Shown one piece after another: positions 24,137 through 33,495 of a stretch of 64,000 bases of DNA. A model generated the notes under the pieces. It did no database searches. It saw nothing but the letters and a program-made list of their open reading frames with translations, and was not told the DNA's origin. A program made the position numbers and the translations under genes. The DNA is from UBA10329 sp964500205 (GTDB taxonomy: Bacteria > Bacteroidota > Bacteroidia > UBA10329). Location of the stretch: the NCBI GenBank assembly GCA_964500205.1, contig CAZCNS010000003.1, forward strand, positions 266,861-330,860, given 5' to 3'. Each line of letters begins with the position of its first letter. The stretch's first letter is position 1.

Positions 24137-24913
24137 TCAGCCCCTTCGTCTCAATATTTCCTTGGCGGCATTGATCATTGCGTCCTTCGCCCACTGCACC
24201 GACCATTCCACTTGGCTGTCAGTCCATCTTTCGGGGTGTATCTGAAAAACCATGCGGGGGTGAGGCCGTGTGCGAAGGTAATGGAGCAGTTCGGCATCGG
24301 AGGGGAAATCGGCCGCAATGCGCGATTCCACCTTGTCGCGCCTGTTGCTCTCGCCACTGGTCCAGTTGCGGCCGGTGTCGTTGATGTAGGCGATGTCGGT
24401 GTAGTCGATGTCGAGATAGACCTCGCCCAGCAGCCCCAGTTCACCGGTGAGGAGGGCATGGTTGGCGGGGTCGCGCCAGATATCGCGGTTGTCGAAGGCC
24501 CTGAGCGGACGGCCATGCATGCTGCATGTGCGCACGTCCGTCACCTCGCGCAGCCGCTGCAACTGCTGGCGGAAGTCAGCGATGGCGGCCGGGATGTCGC
24601 CCCGCGTGTCGGAGAGCGATTCGTAGTGATAGCCCACCTCATGCCCCATGTCGGCAATGGCGCGGATGATGTCGGGCCTGAAGGTGTGGGGCTTCATCCG
24701 GAAATAGTAGGTGGATACGATGCCCATGTCCCTTTCCAGTGCGGCCATGTCCAGTGCGCGCTGGGGCAGGCGGTCCACATCATGACGTATGAGGCAGCAC
24801 CGTTCCGGCAGCTGTCCTTGGGCCATCAGGTCGCGGAACAGGACGAAGGGCAGCCCTCCCTGACCGATGGCCCGGAGGTATTCACGGTAGGCGTTCAGGG
24901 TGAAATCCCTCAT
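24137..24913 (-). CDS. WbmS-like polysaccharide deacetylase-family protein
   Basis: 258-residue protein related to NodB-type carbohydrate esterases. Motif HDVD (as LIRHDVDRLP) supplies the catalytic Asp and metal Asp, GYHYESL the metal His region, CSMHGRPLR an additional conserved His, and FQIHPERW the final His loop. The combination, with CSMHG and IHPERW, is that of WbmS-type proteins in O-antigen loci rather than of chitin deacetylases. It could remove an acetyl group from an amino sugar of the glycan. Start ATG 24913 is preferred; a GTG at 24925 would overlap the preceding stop by four bases. Confidence 0.75.
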   Translation of the reverse strand: MRDFTLNAYREYLRAIGQGGLPFVLFRDLMAQGQLPERCCLIRHDVDRLPQRALDMAALERDMGIVSTYYFRMKPHTFRPDIIRAIADMGHEVGYHYESLSDTRGDIPAAIADFRQQLQRLREVTDVRTCSMHGRPLRAFDNRDIWRDPANHALLTGELGLLGEVYLDIDYTDIAYINDTGRNWTSGESNRRDKVESRIAADFPSDAELLHYLRTRPHPRMVFQIHPERWTDSQVEWSVQWAKDAMINAAKEILRRRG

Positions 24914-24921
24914 GGGCAGGG

Positions 24922-26022
24922 TCACTTCTGCAGCCGCTCATTGTCCTGCATGTCCATCCACATGGCGAACAGGAAGGCATTGAACCCGCTGATGGCCAGG
25001 AACATGAAGGCCAGTATGGTGGCATCGCTGACATCGCGCACCGGATTGATGGTGAGATAGACCATCTTGTAGGCGAAGGGCAGTGAGGCCAGCAGCATGA
25101 GGAATGCCGCATGGTAGAGGATGAACAGCGGGTGGAAATCGCGGAACAGGTATTTGATGTACAGCCGCTTGAAGAAGCTCTTGAACAGCAGCCACGACAC
25201 GCGGGGAATGACCTTGAAGATTTTCATCTTGCTCTGCTCGCCCACATCGTAGATGGGTTTGATCTCGACCTCGCGCAGGGTGCAGAAGGCGATGTTGAGC
25301 TTCACGAGCATATCGTTGGGCATGCCGTAGCTGCGGTAGATGTCGTAGAGCCTTATGGCGTTGAGGGCCTTGTTGCCGATGGCGGTGTAGCCCGTCTGCG
25401 TGTCGCTCACGTGCCAGTAGCCGCTGGCCACCTTGGTCATGATGCCGAGGATGGAGTTGCCGAAGTAGCGCACCTTGGGGATGACCAGCAGCGCACTGCG
25501 ATGGATGAGGCGGTTGCCCTTCACGTAGTCGATGCCTTCCTCTATCACCGGTCGGCAGATGCTCTCCAGCTCATCGGGGTCCATCTGCCCGTCACCGGCC
25601 ATCACGGCCGTGCAGTCGATGCCGTGGTCCTTGGCCCACTTGTAGCCCCGTGCTATGGATGCGCCCACGCCCCCGTTCTCCAGATGGTCTATGAGGATGA
25701 TGCGCTCATGCTCAGGGTCGGTGTTCAAGACCATGGATGGCACATAGCGGTCTATTTCCTCCTCCTGCAGCTGCTGCACCACCATGGTGGCGCGGTTGTA
25801 GCGATTGGGCTTCTCGCGGCCGAGGATGTTGGGGATGTGTACTTTGGGGTTAGTATCCTTGTCAATGTACCCGCGCACCACCTCCGATGTGCGGTCGGGA
25901 CTGCAATCGTTCACAATGATGATGCGGTCAACGAAATCGGGCATGCTCTCGATGACCATACCGATCTGAGTCTCCTCGTTGTAGGCGGGGACTACAACGG
26001 CTATGGTCTTGTTGTGGAGCAT
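24922..26022 (-). CDS. GT2 glycosyltransferase, DPM1/DPG-like with membrane tail
   Basis: 366-residue family 2 glycosyltransferase. The GT-A domain (about residues 1-250) shows VVVPAYNEETQIG, the NDCSPD nucleotide-binding segment and the MAGDGQMDP metal motif. Residues about 255-366 hold two to three hydrophobic segments that anchor it to the inner membrane. This layout is typical of enzymes making polyprenyl-phosphate sugars for GT-C enzymes, three of which are encoded nearby. The insertion at residues 70-120 (VVQQLQEEEIDRYVPSMVLN) is unusual for the family. Promoter not evident; probably read from the gene upstream at 26074. Confidence 0.85.
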   Translation of the reverse strand: MLHNKTIAVVVPAYNEETQIGMVIESMPDFVDRIIIVNDCSPDRTSEVVRGYIDKDTNPKVHIPNILGREKPNRYNRATMVVQQLQEEEIDRYVPSMVLNTDPEHERIILIDHLENGGVGASIARGYKWAKDHGIDCTAVMAGDGQMDPDELESICRPVIEEGIDYVKGNRLIHRSALLVIPKVRYFGNSILGIMTKVASGYWHVSDTQTGYTAIGNKALNAIRLYDIYRSYGMPNDMLVKLNIAFCTLREVEIKPIYDVGEQSKMKIFKVIPRVSWLLFKSFFKRLYIKYLFRDFHPLFILYHAAFLMLLASLPFAYKMVYLTINPVRDVSDATILAFMFLAISGFNAFLFAMWMDMQDNERLQK

Positions 26023-26073
26023 GATAATCGTGGTAAATGTAATGGAAGGTCATTCAATAGAGAACCCATGAAT

Positions 26074-27774
26074 TCACTCAATAATGGATGAATGCAGTCG
26101 GTCTACGACTTCACGTTGAAAAATTACAACCTCACCGTCAGTGCTGGTGGTAAATCTCTCTTTTTCCAGGAAGCCTGAACCCTCAAGTGTAAGTTTAACA
26201 AATACCGCTGTAGAAACCTCTGAGGCCACAGCATAAGCTCCCATGAGCAGACTTCTGTTGGCCTCAAGATCATTGACCATCACCACATCCACCTCATCGA
26301 GCACCTCAAGATAATGGGCAATGCAGGTCTCAACATCCACGCATTTCATCAGGGAGGGCTTGGTAATAAAGGTGGGCAGGTTGCTGAACCGATGGCCATA
26401 CTTCTTCCGAAAATGCACCTCAACGGGGATATGCACCAGGTCATCATGAAAGGCGATGAAGGCAGGCGGGCCATCGGGGTATTCCTGCTCCAAGAAGTCG
26501 ACAAGAGATGCGGTGGCCTCATTGGAGGGCGTGGGCTGTTTATAGCCCTTCATAGCGGATTGCTGCCAGAACAAACTGGAAAGCATCAGCACGACCACCA
26601 GCACACCCAGCGGCAGGCGGAAACGCGACAGGTCCGGCAGTTTGAAACGAGAGGAGAGCAAAAGCGCAACGACAATCAGGAACACGGGCAACACCACGAA
26701 GGCCGAGTTGAGCACGTGCGGGTTGTTCGGCAGCCGTTTCACCAGCACAGGGATGCCATAGACCAGCAGGAACGGTGCCGCTGGCAACATGCCCCACCAC
26801 CACTGTGTCGCCATCGGCCTATCCACCTTGCGGAATACCAGCAATACAAGAGGTATGATGAACACCACCGACACGCCCAAAAGGCCATTGGTCGCATAGA
26901 GCAGACCGGATGAGATGCTCAACGACCCCAGCATGTCCTCCTGACCATATGCGGTGTCGTTGTAATACCGGAAGAACCAGTCCAAGCGAGGCCCCACGTA
27001 GGCCACCATGCCGAGCACGAACAAGGTAAGCAAGACCAACGAGGCATAGCATCTGCTGCTGCGTCCTTCCTCTCGAATAAGGCGGAACACTTGCCATAAA
27101 ATTGGCGCAGCAAGCAGCAGCAGAGCGCCCACGTACACGAACATGTTAAGCCGTGAGCCGATGGCCAATACGAGGCACAGAAGGGCCAGGAACAGATAAG
27201 CAGGACGTCCGCCAGTCTCTGCATAAGACAGGAGCAGCAGCACCCCTGATGTGATGAGCAGCACCGCAGGGATGTCGGGCATGTAAGTGCCCACTCCGAA
27301 AAAAGGACTTACCAGCGCAGGAATGGCACAGATGGAGGCAAGGATGAGCGACATGCCTACGCCATGGACCCGCGCTCGCAGCCACAGGGAGAGCGACAGG
27401 AGCAAGAAGAACAGCGCGAGGCCCGCGCGCACTGCATTGCCCGTGCCTGTGAGCAGCCACTGCGGTGCAAGCAGGCACAAGAATGCCGTGTACAAGCCAT
27501 CATTGGGTGTTCCATTCAGTTCATAGACCGCCCTACTGTAGCGCGACCTCCAGGAGAAATCACCCTCAAAACGGTCGTAGGTCTGCATCTGCTTGTACTC
27601 GTACATCACCCCATCGAACATCCGCGGGTTCACCTCATGGAACGCGTCAAAAGACCACTGCGCCAGCAATACCACAGCCACAGCCAGCAGCAGTGCGCGG
27701 AGCAGGTGCCACCGCCATCGGTCATCGCCTGTCGGCAACTGCGCCTCCATCATGGCGGGAAGTGTTGCTCGCAT
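26074..27774 (-). CDS. Polytopic membrane protein, GT-C-like
   Basis: 566-residue protein with about 10-12 predicted TM helices in its first 420 residues and a soluble tail of about 140. The first loop after TM1 contains Asp and Glu (FDAFHEVNPRMFDGVMYEYK), compatible with a GT-C catalytic acidic pair. The overall pattern is that of PMT/ArnT-like or hypothetical membrane proteins in glycan loci. It begins one base after the preceding stop region (27776), so it belongs to the unit. I cannot name a family with confidence. Confidence 0.65.
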   Translation of the reverse strand: MRATLPAMMEAQLPTGDDRWRWHLLRALLLAVAVVLLAQWSFDAFHEVNPRMFDGVMYEYKQMQTYDRFEGDFSWRSRYSRAVYELNGTPNDGLYTAFLCLLAPQWLLTGTGNAVRAGLALFFLLLSLSLWLRARVHGVGMSLILASICAIPALVSPFFGVGTYMPDIPAVLLITSGVLLLLSYAETGGRPAYLFLALLCLVLAIGSRLNMFVYVGALLLLAAPILWQVFRLIREEGRSSRCYASLVLLTLFVLGMVAYVGPRLDWFFRYYNDTAYGQEDMLGSLSISSGLLYATNGLLGVSVVFIIPLVLLVFRKVDRPMATQWWWGMLPAAPFLLVYGIPVLVKRLPNNPHVLNSAFVVLPVFLIVVALLLSSRFKLPDLSRFRLPLGVLVVVLMLSSLFWQQSAMKGYKQPTPSNEATASLVDFLEQEYPDGPPAFIAFHDDLVHIPVEVHFRKKYGHRFSNLPTFITKPSLMKCVDVETCIAHYLEVLDEVDVVMVNDLEANRSLLMGAYAVASEVSTAVFVKLTLEGSGFLEKERFTTSTDGEVVIFQREVVDRLHSSIIE

Positions 27775-27775
27775 C

Positions 27776-28465
27776 TCACCTCCAGACGTGATAAACGAAC
27801 TTGCGCTCTGTGACCTTGAAGCCTACCGAGGCATAAAGATTGCGGGCCGCGAGGTTGGCCCCTTGGGTCACCACCGTGAATTCGGCACAGCCCTCCCCTA
27901 TCCCGTATCGCATGCCTTTCCATAGCAGCCGCTTGGCTATGCCTTCCCCTCGATGGTCCGGATGCACGGCCGCAAGCCCTATGCTGATGGTGGTGGCACT
28001 TGGTCGCTCGATGGTCATCAGGCCCACGGCCTCCCCTTCGCGCTCACACACGAACACCTCGGCACATACCTCCCTTGCGAGGCTGTTGCGTAGCCAAGTA
28101 TCGTACAACAGTTGAAACTCCCCTTTAGTGAAATGCGGGTCGCAATTAAAGCGCGAATGGATGCCACTGGCCCGGGCCAGCTCCTGAAGAGCGGGATGAG
28201 GCTCCTGTCCATGGGGAACGATGTCGGGATGGTGGCCCACGTGCATGCGGTCCGATAGTGGCAGGGCATAAAGCTCGCGCACATCCACCAGCCGGGCCTC
28301 CGAATGATGGAAAGGCCGGGCAGAGAATACATAGACGAGCTTGTGGTTGCCAGCGGAGGCCAGTGCATCGATAGCCCGTGCATGGTCATCGTCAGGCCCG
28401 AGGTCGAGCCGTCCGACCGGATAGCCGAAATGCTCAGAGTCCCATAAGCAGCGCACCACCTCCAT
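27776..28465 (-). CDS. WecD-like TDP-sugar N-acetyltransferase
   Basis: 229-residue GNAT acetyltransferase. The N-terminus RCLWDSEHFGYPVGRLDL and the middle GIHSRFNCDPHF with LYDTWLRNS are the hallmarks of WecD/RffC and related TDP-4-amino-4,6-dideoxyhexose acetyltransferases. The acetyl-CoA loop HPDHRGEGIAKRLL is intact. It probably N-acetylates a nucleotide-linked amino-deoxysugar. The aminotransferase that would make such a sugar is not in this window. The start overlaps the previous stop: ATG 28465 in TGATG, with a GTG three bases upstream as alternative. Confidence 0.78.
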   Translation of the reverse strand: MEVVRCLWDSEHFGYPVGRLDLGPDDDHARAIDALASAGNHKLVYVFSARPFHHSEARLVDVRELYALPLSDRMHVGHHPDIVPHGQEPHPALQELARASGIHSRFNCDPHFTKGEFQLLYDTWLRNSLAREVCAEVFVCEREGEAVGLMTIERPSATTISIGLAAVHPDHRGEGIAKRLLWKGMRYGIGEGCAEFTVVTQGANLAARNLYASVGFKVTERKFVYHVWR

Positions 28466-29424
28466 CACCGCTGCTCTGCTATGACATAGATAGGGCGGTT
28501 CTTCACACCCTCAAAGGTCTTGCCCACATACAATCCCACCATGCCGAGGGTGATGAGCATAAAGCCCGAAAGTATCCAGATGGAGAAGAAGAGGCTGGCA
28601 TAGCCCAACGGATTCTCGGAGAGGTTGCCCAACAGCCAGTTGATGAAGGTCCAGCCTGCCACGGCAAAGCCGAACAACGCAACCATGACCCCCAGCTTGA
28701 TGGTGAGTCTGAGGGGCTTGTCGGAATAGGCCAGCATGATGTCGAGTGCAAGATGCAGCAGGCGGCTGAGGCTGTAGCTCGTATCGCCCTTGGCCCGGGG
28801 GGCATGTGCGACCTCCAGCCTACACTGCTTGAACCCCACCCACTGCACCATGGTAGGAAAGTAGCGTATGCTCTCACGCATGGACGTGACCGCATCAATG
28901 ACCTTTCGGCTATAAATGCCGAAGTTGGCCACACTGGCGTCCTGCCTCGTGCCTGTGAGGTAGGAAAGTGTACCATAGAACAGCGCGGATGATGCCCGCT
29001 TCAACAGGTTGTCCTGCCGAACTGCCCTGCTTGCCAGCACCACATCATAACCCTCCTGCGCTTTGGCCAGCAGCCGCGGTATCTCTTCGGGACGGTCCTG
29101 AAGGTCACAGTCCATCACCACCACCCAATCGCCTTTGGCCATGTCAAGACCGGCTGTGATGGCCTTGTGCTGACCGAAGTTTCGGCTAAGGCGCACCCCT
29201 CTCACCTCTTCAAATAGCGCGCATTGCTGCGTCACTTCTACCCAACTACTGTCCGGGCTGCCGTCCTCCACCAGTATCAGTTCATAAGAAAGGCCGCAGG
29301 CCTGCATGACCGCACGCACCCGTGCCACGAGCTCTGCCACCATGCCCTCGGCACGGTACACAGGACTGACCACCGATATGGTGGGACCGATGCTTCTCTT
29401 CACTTCCTCGTCCTTATCCGACAT
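28465..29424 (-). CDS. GT2 glycosyltransferase, ArnC/DPM-like with two TM helices
   Basis: 319-residue polyprenyl-phosphate glycosyltransferase-like enzyme. The GT-A domain has SVVSPVYRAEGMV, VEDGSPDSS and the metal motif VMDCDLQDRPEE. Residues about 230-315 form two TM segments (LGVMVALFGFAVAGWTFI and ASLFFSIWILSGFMLITL). ArnC and GtrB are built the same way and load a sugar onto undecaprenyl phosphate on the cytoplasmic face. Together with the GT-C proteins it could decorate a glycan outside the membrane. It heads the unit and has a promoter element 23 bases upstream. Confidence 0.88.
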   Translation of the reverse strand: MSDKDEEVKRSIGPTISVVSPVYRAEGMVAELVARVRAVMQACGLSYELILVEDGSPDSSWVEVTQQCALFEEVRGVRLSRNFGQHKAITAGLDMAKGDWVVVMDCDLQDRPEEIPRLLAKAQEGYDVVLASRAVRQDNLLKRASSALFYGTLSYLTGTRQDASVANFGIYSRKVIDAVTSMRESIRYFPTMVQWVGFKQCRLEVAHAPRAKGDTSYSLSRLLHLALDIMLAYSDKPLRLTIKLGVMVALFGFAVAGWTFINWLLGNLSENPLGYASLFFSIWILSGFMLITLGMVGLYVGKTFEGVKNRPIYVIAEQR

Positions 29425-29447
29425 GGTTTGCGGCTGCTTAGGGTGGT

Positions 29448-29455
29448 CAAAAGTA
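29448..29455 (-). promoter_or_regulatory. Bacteroidota -7 element of polysaccharide sub-unit
   Basis: TACTTTTG on the minus strand, 23 bases before the ATG at 29424, in the 114-base gap after the GT-C gene ending at 29539. It suggests a separate transcript for the genes from 29424 down to 19360. Confidence 0.55.
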
Positions 29456-29538
29456 GTGCGCGAATGGTTCGGCCATGGGGCAGCTTTGCCCAGTCCAACG
29501 CATTCTAATCATTGGAAACACAGCCGACTCAAGTGTTG

Positions 29539-31452
29539 TCATTCCTGCTTCAACAGATGCAGGAGACCGTGCTCAGGGGTAAGACTCACATAGCGCAGGC
29601 CACCATGCTCCACATCACCATCAACATCCATCCTGTGAAGGGTCGCAATGATGAATCCGGGAGTTATAGGCTGCTCCAATACCCCTGTGGGGTTGTTCAC
29701 CCCGATGTGCAAAGGACGCCAAGACCTTCCGGTCTCATTGACATACAGCGGATACTCCCAGTCGTCAATATGCAGCATGATACCCACCGTGTCCTCTGCT
29801 ATTCCATCCAGCAGCCCAACCACCTTTTCGTACTCATCCAACCGCTCGGGCATATTGGTGAAGTAACGGTGGTAGCGCCCATGCTGAAGACCGATGACCG
29901 AGGTATGCGCGTTTCGCACCAACGGCCTTGTGCGGTTGAGGACCATCACCACCGCACCATACAGCAGCATAGGTACCAACAGCCACCTGAGCAACTGCCC
30001 GGCCCTGCCCGGCCCGTGCATCACGGTCACCACCGCAGGCAGTGCCAGCATGAACATGGGCACGTGCAACCGCGTGTGCCAAGGCTGCCACTTGAGATAT
30101 GCCGCGAATAACAGCAGCTGCAAGGTGACCACCGCAAGCCAAAGCAAAGAGACATGGCGCCCTTTGCGCCATCGCCACAGCAGAATTGCTGCGGCAAGCA
30201 GTATGGCAGCGAGGTGCAACGGATTGGGTGCGAAATCCTCGTGGTTGAAATGTGCCGGTGCGTTGAAATAGCGCATGCCATTGAAGTTGACCTCCCTTAT
30301 GTCGGGGTCAACGCCTAACAACAGATGTAACTTGAATACCATCTGGTCGCGGAGACCTGCCAATGGACCGGGGCCTGCATGAAGCCCGATGTTCTTCACC
30401 AAATTGAGCGCCACCAGACGAGGGTCGGCTGAGGGCATGCGGTACATGGCCGACTCCTGCGCATCCACACCCAGCGGAGAGCCCGTCAGCGAGAGGTTGC
30501 GACTGTAATGCCCCGAATTGACCATTATCGCCATTACCAATGCGAGTATGGCCATAGGTGTGATACGCAACACGCCCCCCCTTCCTGCAAGCAACTTCCG
30601 CGACCATAGGAAGGCATAGACCAGCGCCAACGGTAAGAGGAGGATGTAGGCAGTGCCTTTGGTGAGGAGGGCCAATCCGGCAGCAAGTCCCAGCAGCACA
30701 TGGTCGACCCACCCACCTGACCGGGCAGCCCTGAGCACGAAATAGGCTGCTGCAAGGATGAAGAATGCCAGCACCACATCATTCTGCGTGCTTGACGCCT
30801 GCAGAATGGCCTCCGGCATGGTGACCACCAACACCATGGCGGCAATGGCAGCTCCAGACGACATCCGCTCCCCATCACCCGCAAGCAACGTCACTCCTGC
30901 CACACAGCCCAGCAAGAACACGAATTGCACAAGATTGGAAAACACATCAGTTCCTGTGAGCAGATTGACATGCAGGATGACGAACTCTGCGAACGGTGGC
31001 TGATACACCTGACGGTAGATATTGGTGGCGTAGTGCCCAACCGAACCGTTTTCGGCCCAATGAACCGTCCTCGAAAGATGGTAGGTCAGAGAGTCGAAGT
31101 TGTTGGGGGGATAGAGCACCGCCTGAATGGCCACCATCAACAACAGCAGGAATGTCCCTGCCAGCAACACCTTGGAAAAGCCCATTCCACCTGAAGAAGT
31201 GGCCATATGGCCTATATCAGCTCTCGGCCTGCAGACCCTGCCAATGAGGAGAGCCGCAACGGTCGTCAAAGCCCAGAATGCACTGACCCCGCCTGCTCCA
31301 ATAAGACCCCATAGACTCAACAGCTCCGTTCCCAACACGGTCAACCCGCTGAACAAGAGTAAGGTGACCACCAGTGCACGCGGTATTGAAACACCTCGAC
31401 CCACGGCAAACCAGATGGCCACAGCAGCAAAAGGGATAAGGAGAGCGAGCAA
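29539..31452 (-). CDS. Large polytopic GT-C-like membrane protein
   Basis: 637-residue membrane protein with about 12 TM helices and a soluble tail of about 120 residues. The loop after the early helices contains NNFDSLTYHLSRTVHWAENG, in which Asp and His could be the catalytic region of a GT39/GT83-like enzyme; this NFDSLTYHL motif is recurrent in bacterial GT-C hypothetical proteins. The only near start is TTG at 31452, because an in-frame TGA lies 15 bases upstream, so a rare start or a lost N-terminus is possible. It follows the GT2 gene at 31483 by 30 bases. Confidence 0.7.
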   Translation of the reverse strand: MLALLIPFAAVAIWFAVGRGVSIPRALVVTLLLFSGLTVLGTELLSLWGLIGAGGVSAFWALTTVAALLIGRVCRPRADIGHMATSSGGMGFSKVLLAGTFLLLLMVAIQAVLYPPNNFDSLTYHLSRTVHWAENGSVGHYATNIYRQVYQPPFAEFVILHVNLLTGTDVFSNLVQFVFLLGCVAGVTLLAGDGERMSSGAAIAAMVLVVTMPEAILQASSTQNDVVLAFFILAAAYFVLRAARSGGWVDHVLLGLAAGLALLTKGTAYILLLPLALVYAFLWSRKLLAGRGGVLRITPMAILALVMAIMVNSGHYSRNLSLTGSPLGVDAQESAMYRMPSADPRLVALNLVKNIGLHAGPGPLAGLRDQMVFKLHLLLGVDPDIREVNFNGMRYFNAPAHFNHEDFAPNPLHLAAILLAAAILLWRWRKGRHVSLLWLAVVTLQLLLFAAYLKWQPWHTRLHVPMFMLALPAVVTVMHGPGRAGQLLRWLLVPMLLYGAVVMVLNRTRPLVRNAHTSVIGLQHGRYHRYFTNMPERLDEYEKVVGLLDGIAEDTVGIMLHIDDWEYPLYVNETGRSWRPLHIGVNNPTGVLEQPITPGFIIATLHRMDVDGDVEHGGLRYVSLTPEHGLLHLLKQE

Positions 31453-31482
31453 AACAGTAGTCTTTCAAGGATGATCACTCTC

Positions 31483-32412
31483 TCAGGAGCGTCTGGCCAA
31501 ACTTACACAATCCCCCACCAGAGGCATCATTCGCAGCCCCATGACCAGAAGCGGCCAATTGGTCCTACGATTGTAACCGGACGGAAAGAGCACGAACGAA
31601 CGAATAGCGTGACGGTAGTAGGTGTGCCGCTCGCCACGCTCGAACGCCTTGATGGCAAGATGGTAATGGCACATGCTCAAAAGACGGTCGGTCTCCGTTG
31701 CGGGCAGTTTCCCCTTCAGCTCCACCCGTGCGAAGATGCGCTGGAGGTTGGCGAGTTCCCGCTCCCACTTGTCGGAAGCTCCATGGGTGAAGCTGTCGCT
31801 CGCGGCCACATAACAAGTGGTACGCTGCTTCAACTGATGCACAGGCACTGCAGCGGCTGCCATGCGCAGTGAGGTGTCCATGTCCTCGCAGATATTGATG
31901 GCCGGGTCAAAGCGATGAGCAAGCATCACATCACGGTGCACCGCCCACCGCTGCGGATTGACGGTGTAATGCAGGAAATAGCTGAACGGGTCGTGGTCGG
32001 TGAAGTCGGGGCAGCAACGCTCTGTGCGCTTTCCTGCCTCATCCTCATTCCAAGCATTGGTGAAGAAGAAAGCCTCAGGGAACCCTTTGTTGGATATGAC
32101 TCCATGCAACGCCTCCAAGTGATGCGGTAGATGATGGTCATCGCTGTCAAGGAAGGTGATGTATTGTCCCTCCGCGAGTTCGATGCCCCGGTTGCGGGTG
32201 GCGCACCGCTCACTGTTCACCTCATTTCGGAAAACCCGGATACGCGGGTCGGTGTACTTCAGTATATGCTCCCATGTGCCATCGGTACTGCCATCGTCCA
32301 CGATGACCAGTTCCCAATCGGTGAACGACTGCGCCAGCAGGGACTCCACAGCGCGATCAATGCGATGGATGCGGTTGTAAACCGGTATGATGACAGAGAA
32401 GAAGGGAGTCAT
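31483..32412 (-). CDS. GT2 glycosyltransferase
   Basis: 309-residue family 2 glycosyltransferase with GT-A fold: SVIIPVYNRIHRID, VDDGSTDGTW and the metal motif FLDSDDHHLP. The motif NRGIELAEGQYI is typical of the family. No membrane segments are evident, so it should act at the cytoplasmic face on a lipid-linked or free oligosaccharide. The donor cannot be told from the sequence. The ATG overlaps the stop of the gene at 32409 by four bases. Confidence 0.88.
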   Translation of the reverse strand: MTPFFSVIIPVYNRIHRIDRAVESLLAQSFTDWELVIVDDGSTDGTWEHILKYTDPRIRVFRNEVNSERCATRNRGIELAEGQYITFLDSDDHHLPHHLEALHGVISNKGFPEAFFFTNAWNEDEAGKRTERCCPDFTDHDPFSYFLHYTVNPQRWAVHRDVMLAHRFDPAINICEDMDTSLRMAAAAVPVHQLKQRTTCYVAASDSFTHGASDKWERELANLQRIFARVELKGKLPATETDRLLSMCHYHLAIKAFERGERHTYYRHAIRSFVLFPSGYNRRTNWPLLVMGLRMMPLVGDCVSLARRS

Positions 32413-33425
32413 GCGAACTTTTGGGCATAAGCCAGCACTTGATTCACTGCAGCGTCATAGCGACCACGCTCCGATATGAGGTAACGGATGTTGCGCAGCA
32501 TGCGCCTGAGGTCTCGCGGCTTGTCCACCTCATCTGATAGGGGTAGCAGGACCATGTCTTTAATGGTGTAGAGCAACTCTTTGAGCCAAAAGTGCCTGAC
32601 AGGCTGCGTTATCTCCCCCGATGCCACCCTGAGATGGACCCTGCCCAGCGGGCCATTGGACTGCATGCCGTTGAGCAGCCGCTGGCGGTAATCCTCGGTA
32701 AGGCGGTCGGCAGGGATGTGATGATGGAAGCGCATCTCATCCACATACCAGATGGCATAGCCCTGAAACCGCAAGGCCCAGCACAGTTCGCTGTCCTCAC
32801 CGCCTGTGGAGAGCGACTTGCCCGTGCGCGAACCCAAGAGAAAGCGGAACCCATTGGCCTTGGCGCGCCTGTAGCCCTCCATGCGCAGCCACATGCCCGC
32901 GCCATAGACCACATTGCGCCTCGGACGTACCTCACCTGTGGCAGGGGCCTGTGGGGCGCAGGCGAAGTAATAGGAATAGTCCTCAAACCAACCGGGGATG
33001 GGAACGGTGCTCACCGCCATGCCTCTCCCTCCCAACACACCGATGTCCTTGTGGGTAAGCAGATACTTGAGGCCGATGTTCAGGTAATTGGGATACAGCG
33101 AATTATCATCATCGCAGATGACCACAAAAGGCGTCTTGACCTTGGACAGTCCGAGTTCCTGAGCATGAAGCTTGCCTGGTCTCGGCTCATGGAGCATCTT
33201 CAGCGGGTAGGGATGACCGAGCGCCTTCCACTGGGCTGCCACGAAGTCGGCTGTGCCATCTGTAGAGGCATTGTCCACTACGAACAGCTGCGTCAAGGCC
33301 GCGTCCTCTGTGTCCAATCGTGCCAGTGCCTCCAAGGTCAGTCCAAGCTTATCGCGCCCATTATAGGTGCTGATAAGAATGGTGACCGAAGGGCGAGCCT
33401 CTATCAATTCACTGTTGACGGACAT
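32409..33425 (-). CDS. GT2 glycosyltransferase
   Basis: 338-residue family 2 glycosyltransferase. TILISTYNGRDKLGLTLEAL, VDNASTDGT and the metal motif ICDDDNSLYP mark the GT-A core; a large second half (GAGMWLRMEGYRRAKANGF, GGEDSELCWALRF) holds the acceptor region with the catalytic Asp/Glu cluster. I chose ATG 33425, which leaves a 70-base gap after the previous gene; the open frame continues to 33578 but that would overlap the neighbouring gene by 83 bases with unrelated residues. Confidence 0.86.
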   Translation of the reverse strand: MSVNSELIEARPSVTILISTYNGRDKLGLTLEALARLDTEDAALTQLFVVDNASTDGTADFVAAQWKALGHPYPLKMLHEPRPGKLHAQELGLSKVKTPFVVICDDDNSLYPNYLNIGLKYLLTHKDIGVLGGRGMAVSTVPIPGWFEDYSYYFACAPQAPATGEVRPRRNVVYGAGMWLRMEGYRRAKANGFRFLLGSRTGKSLSTGGEDSELCWALRFQGYAIWYVDEMRFHHHIPADRLTEDYRQRLLNGMQSNGPLGRVHLRVASGEITQPVRHFWLKELLYTIKDMVLLPLSDEVDKPRDLRRMLRNIRYLISERGRYDAAVNQVLAYAQKFA

Positions 33426-33495
33426 GGTTGCAAATAACGCAAGGGAAGCCTCCCGATAAAACCATCTTCTCAGGCCATTTGAAAAGCAACGACAG

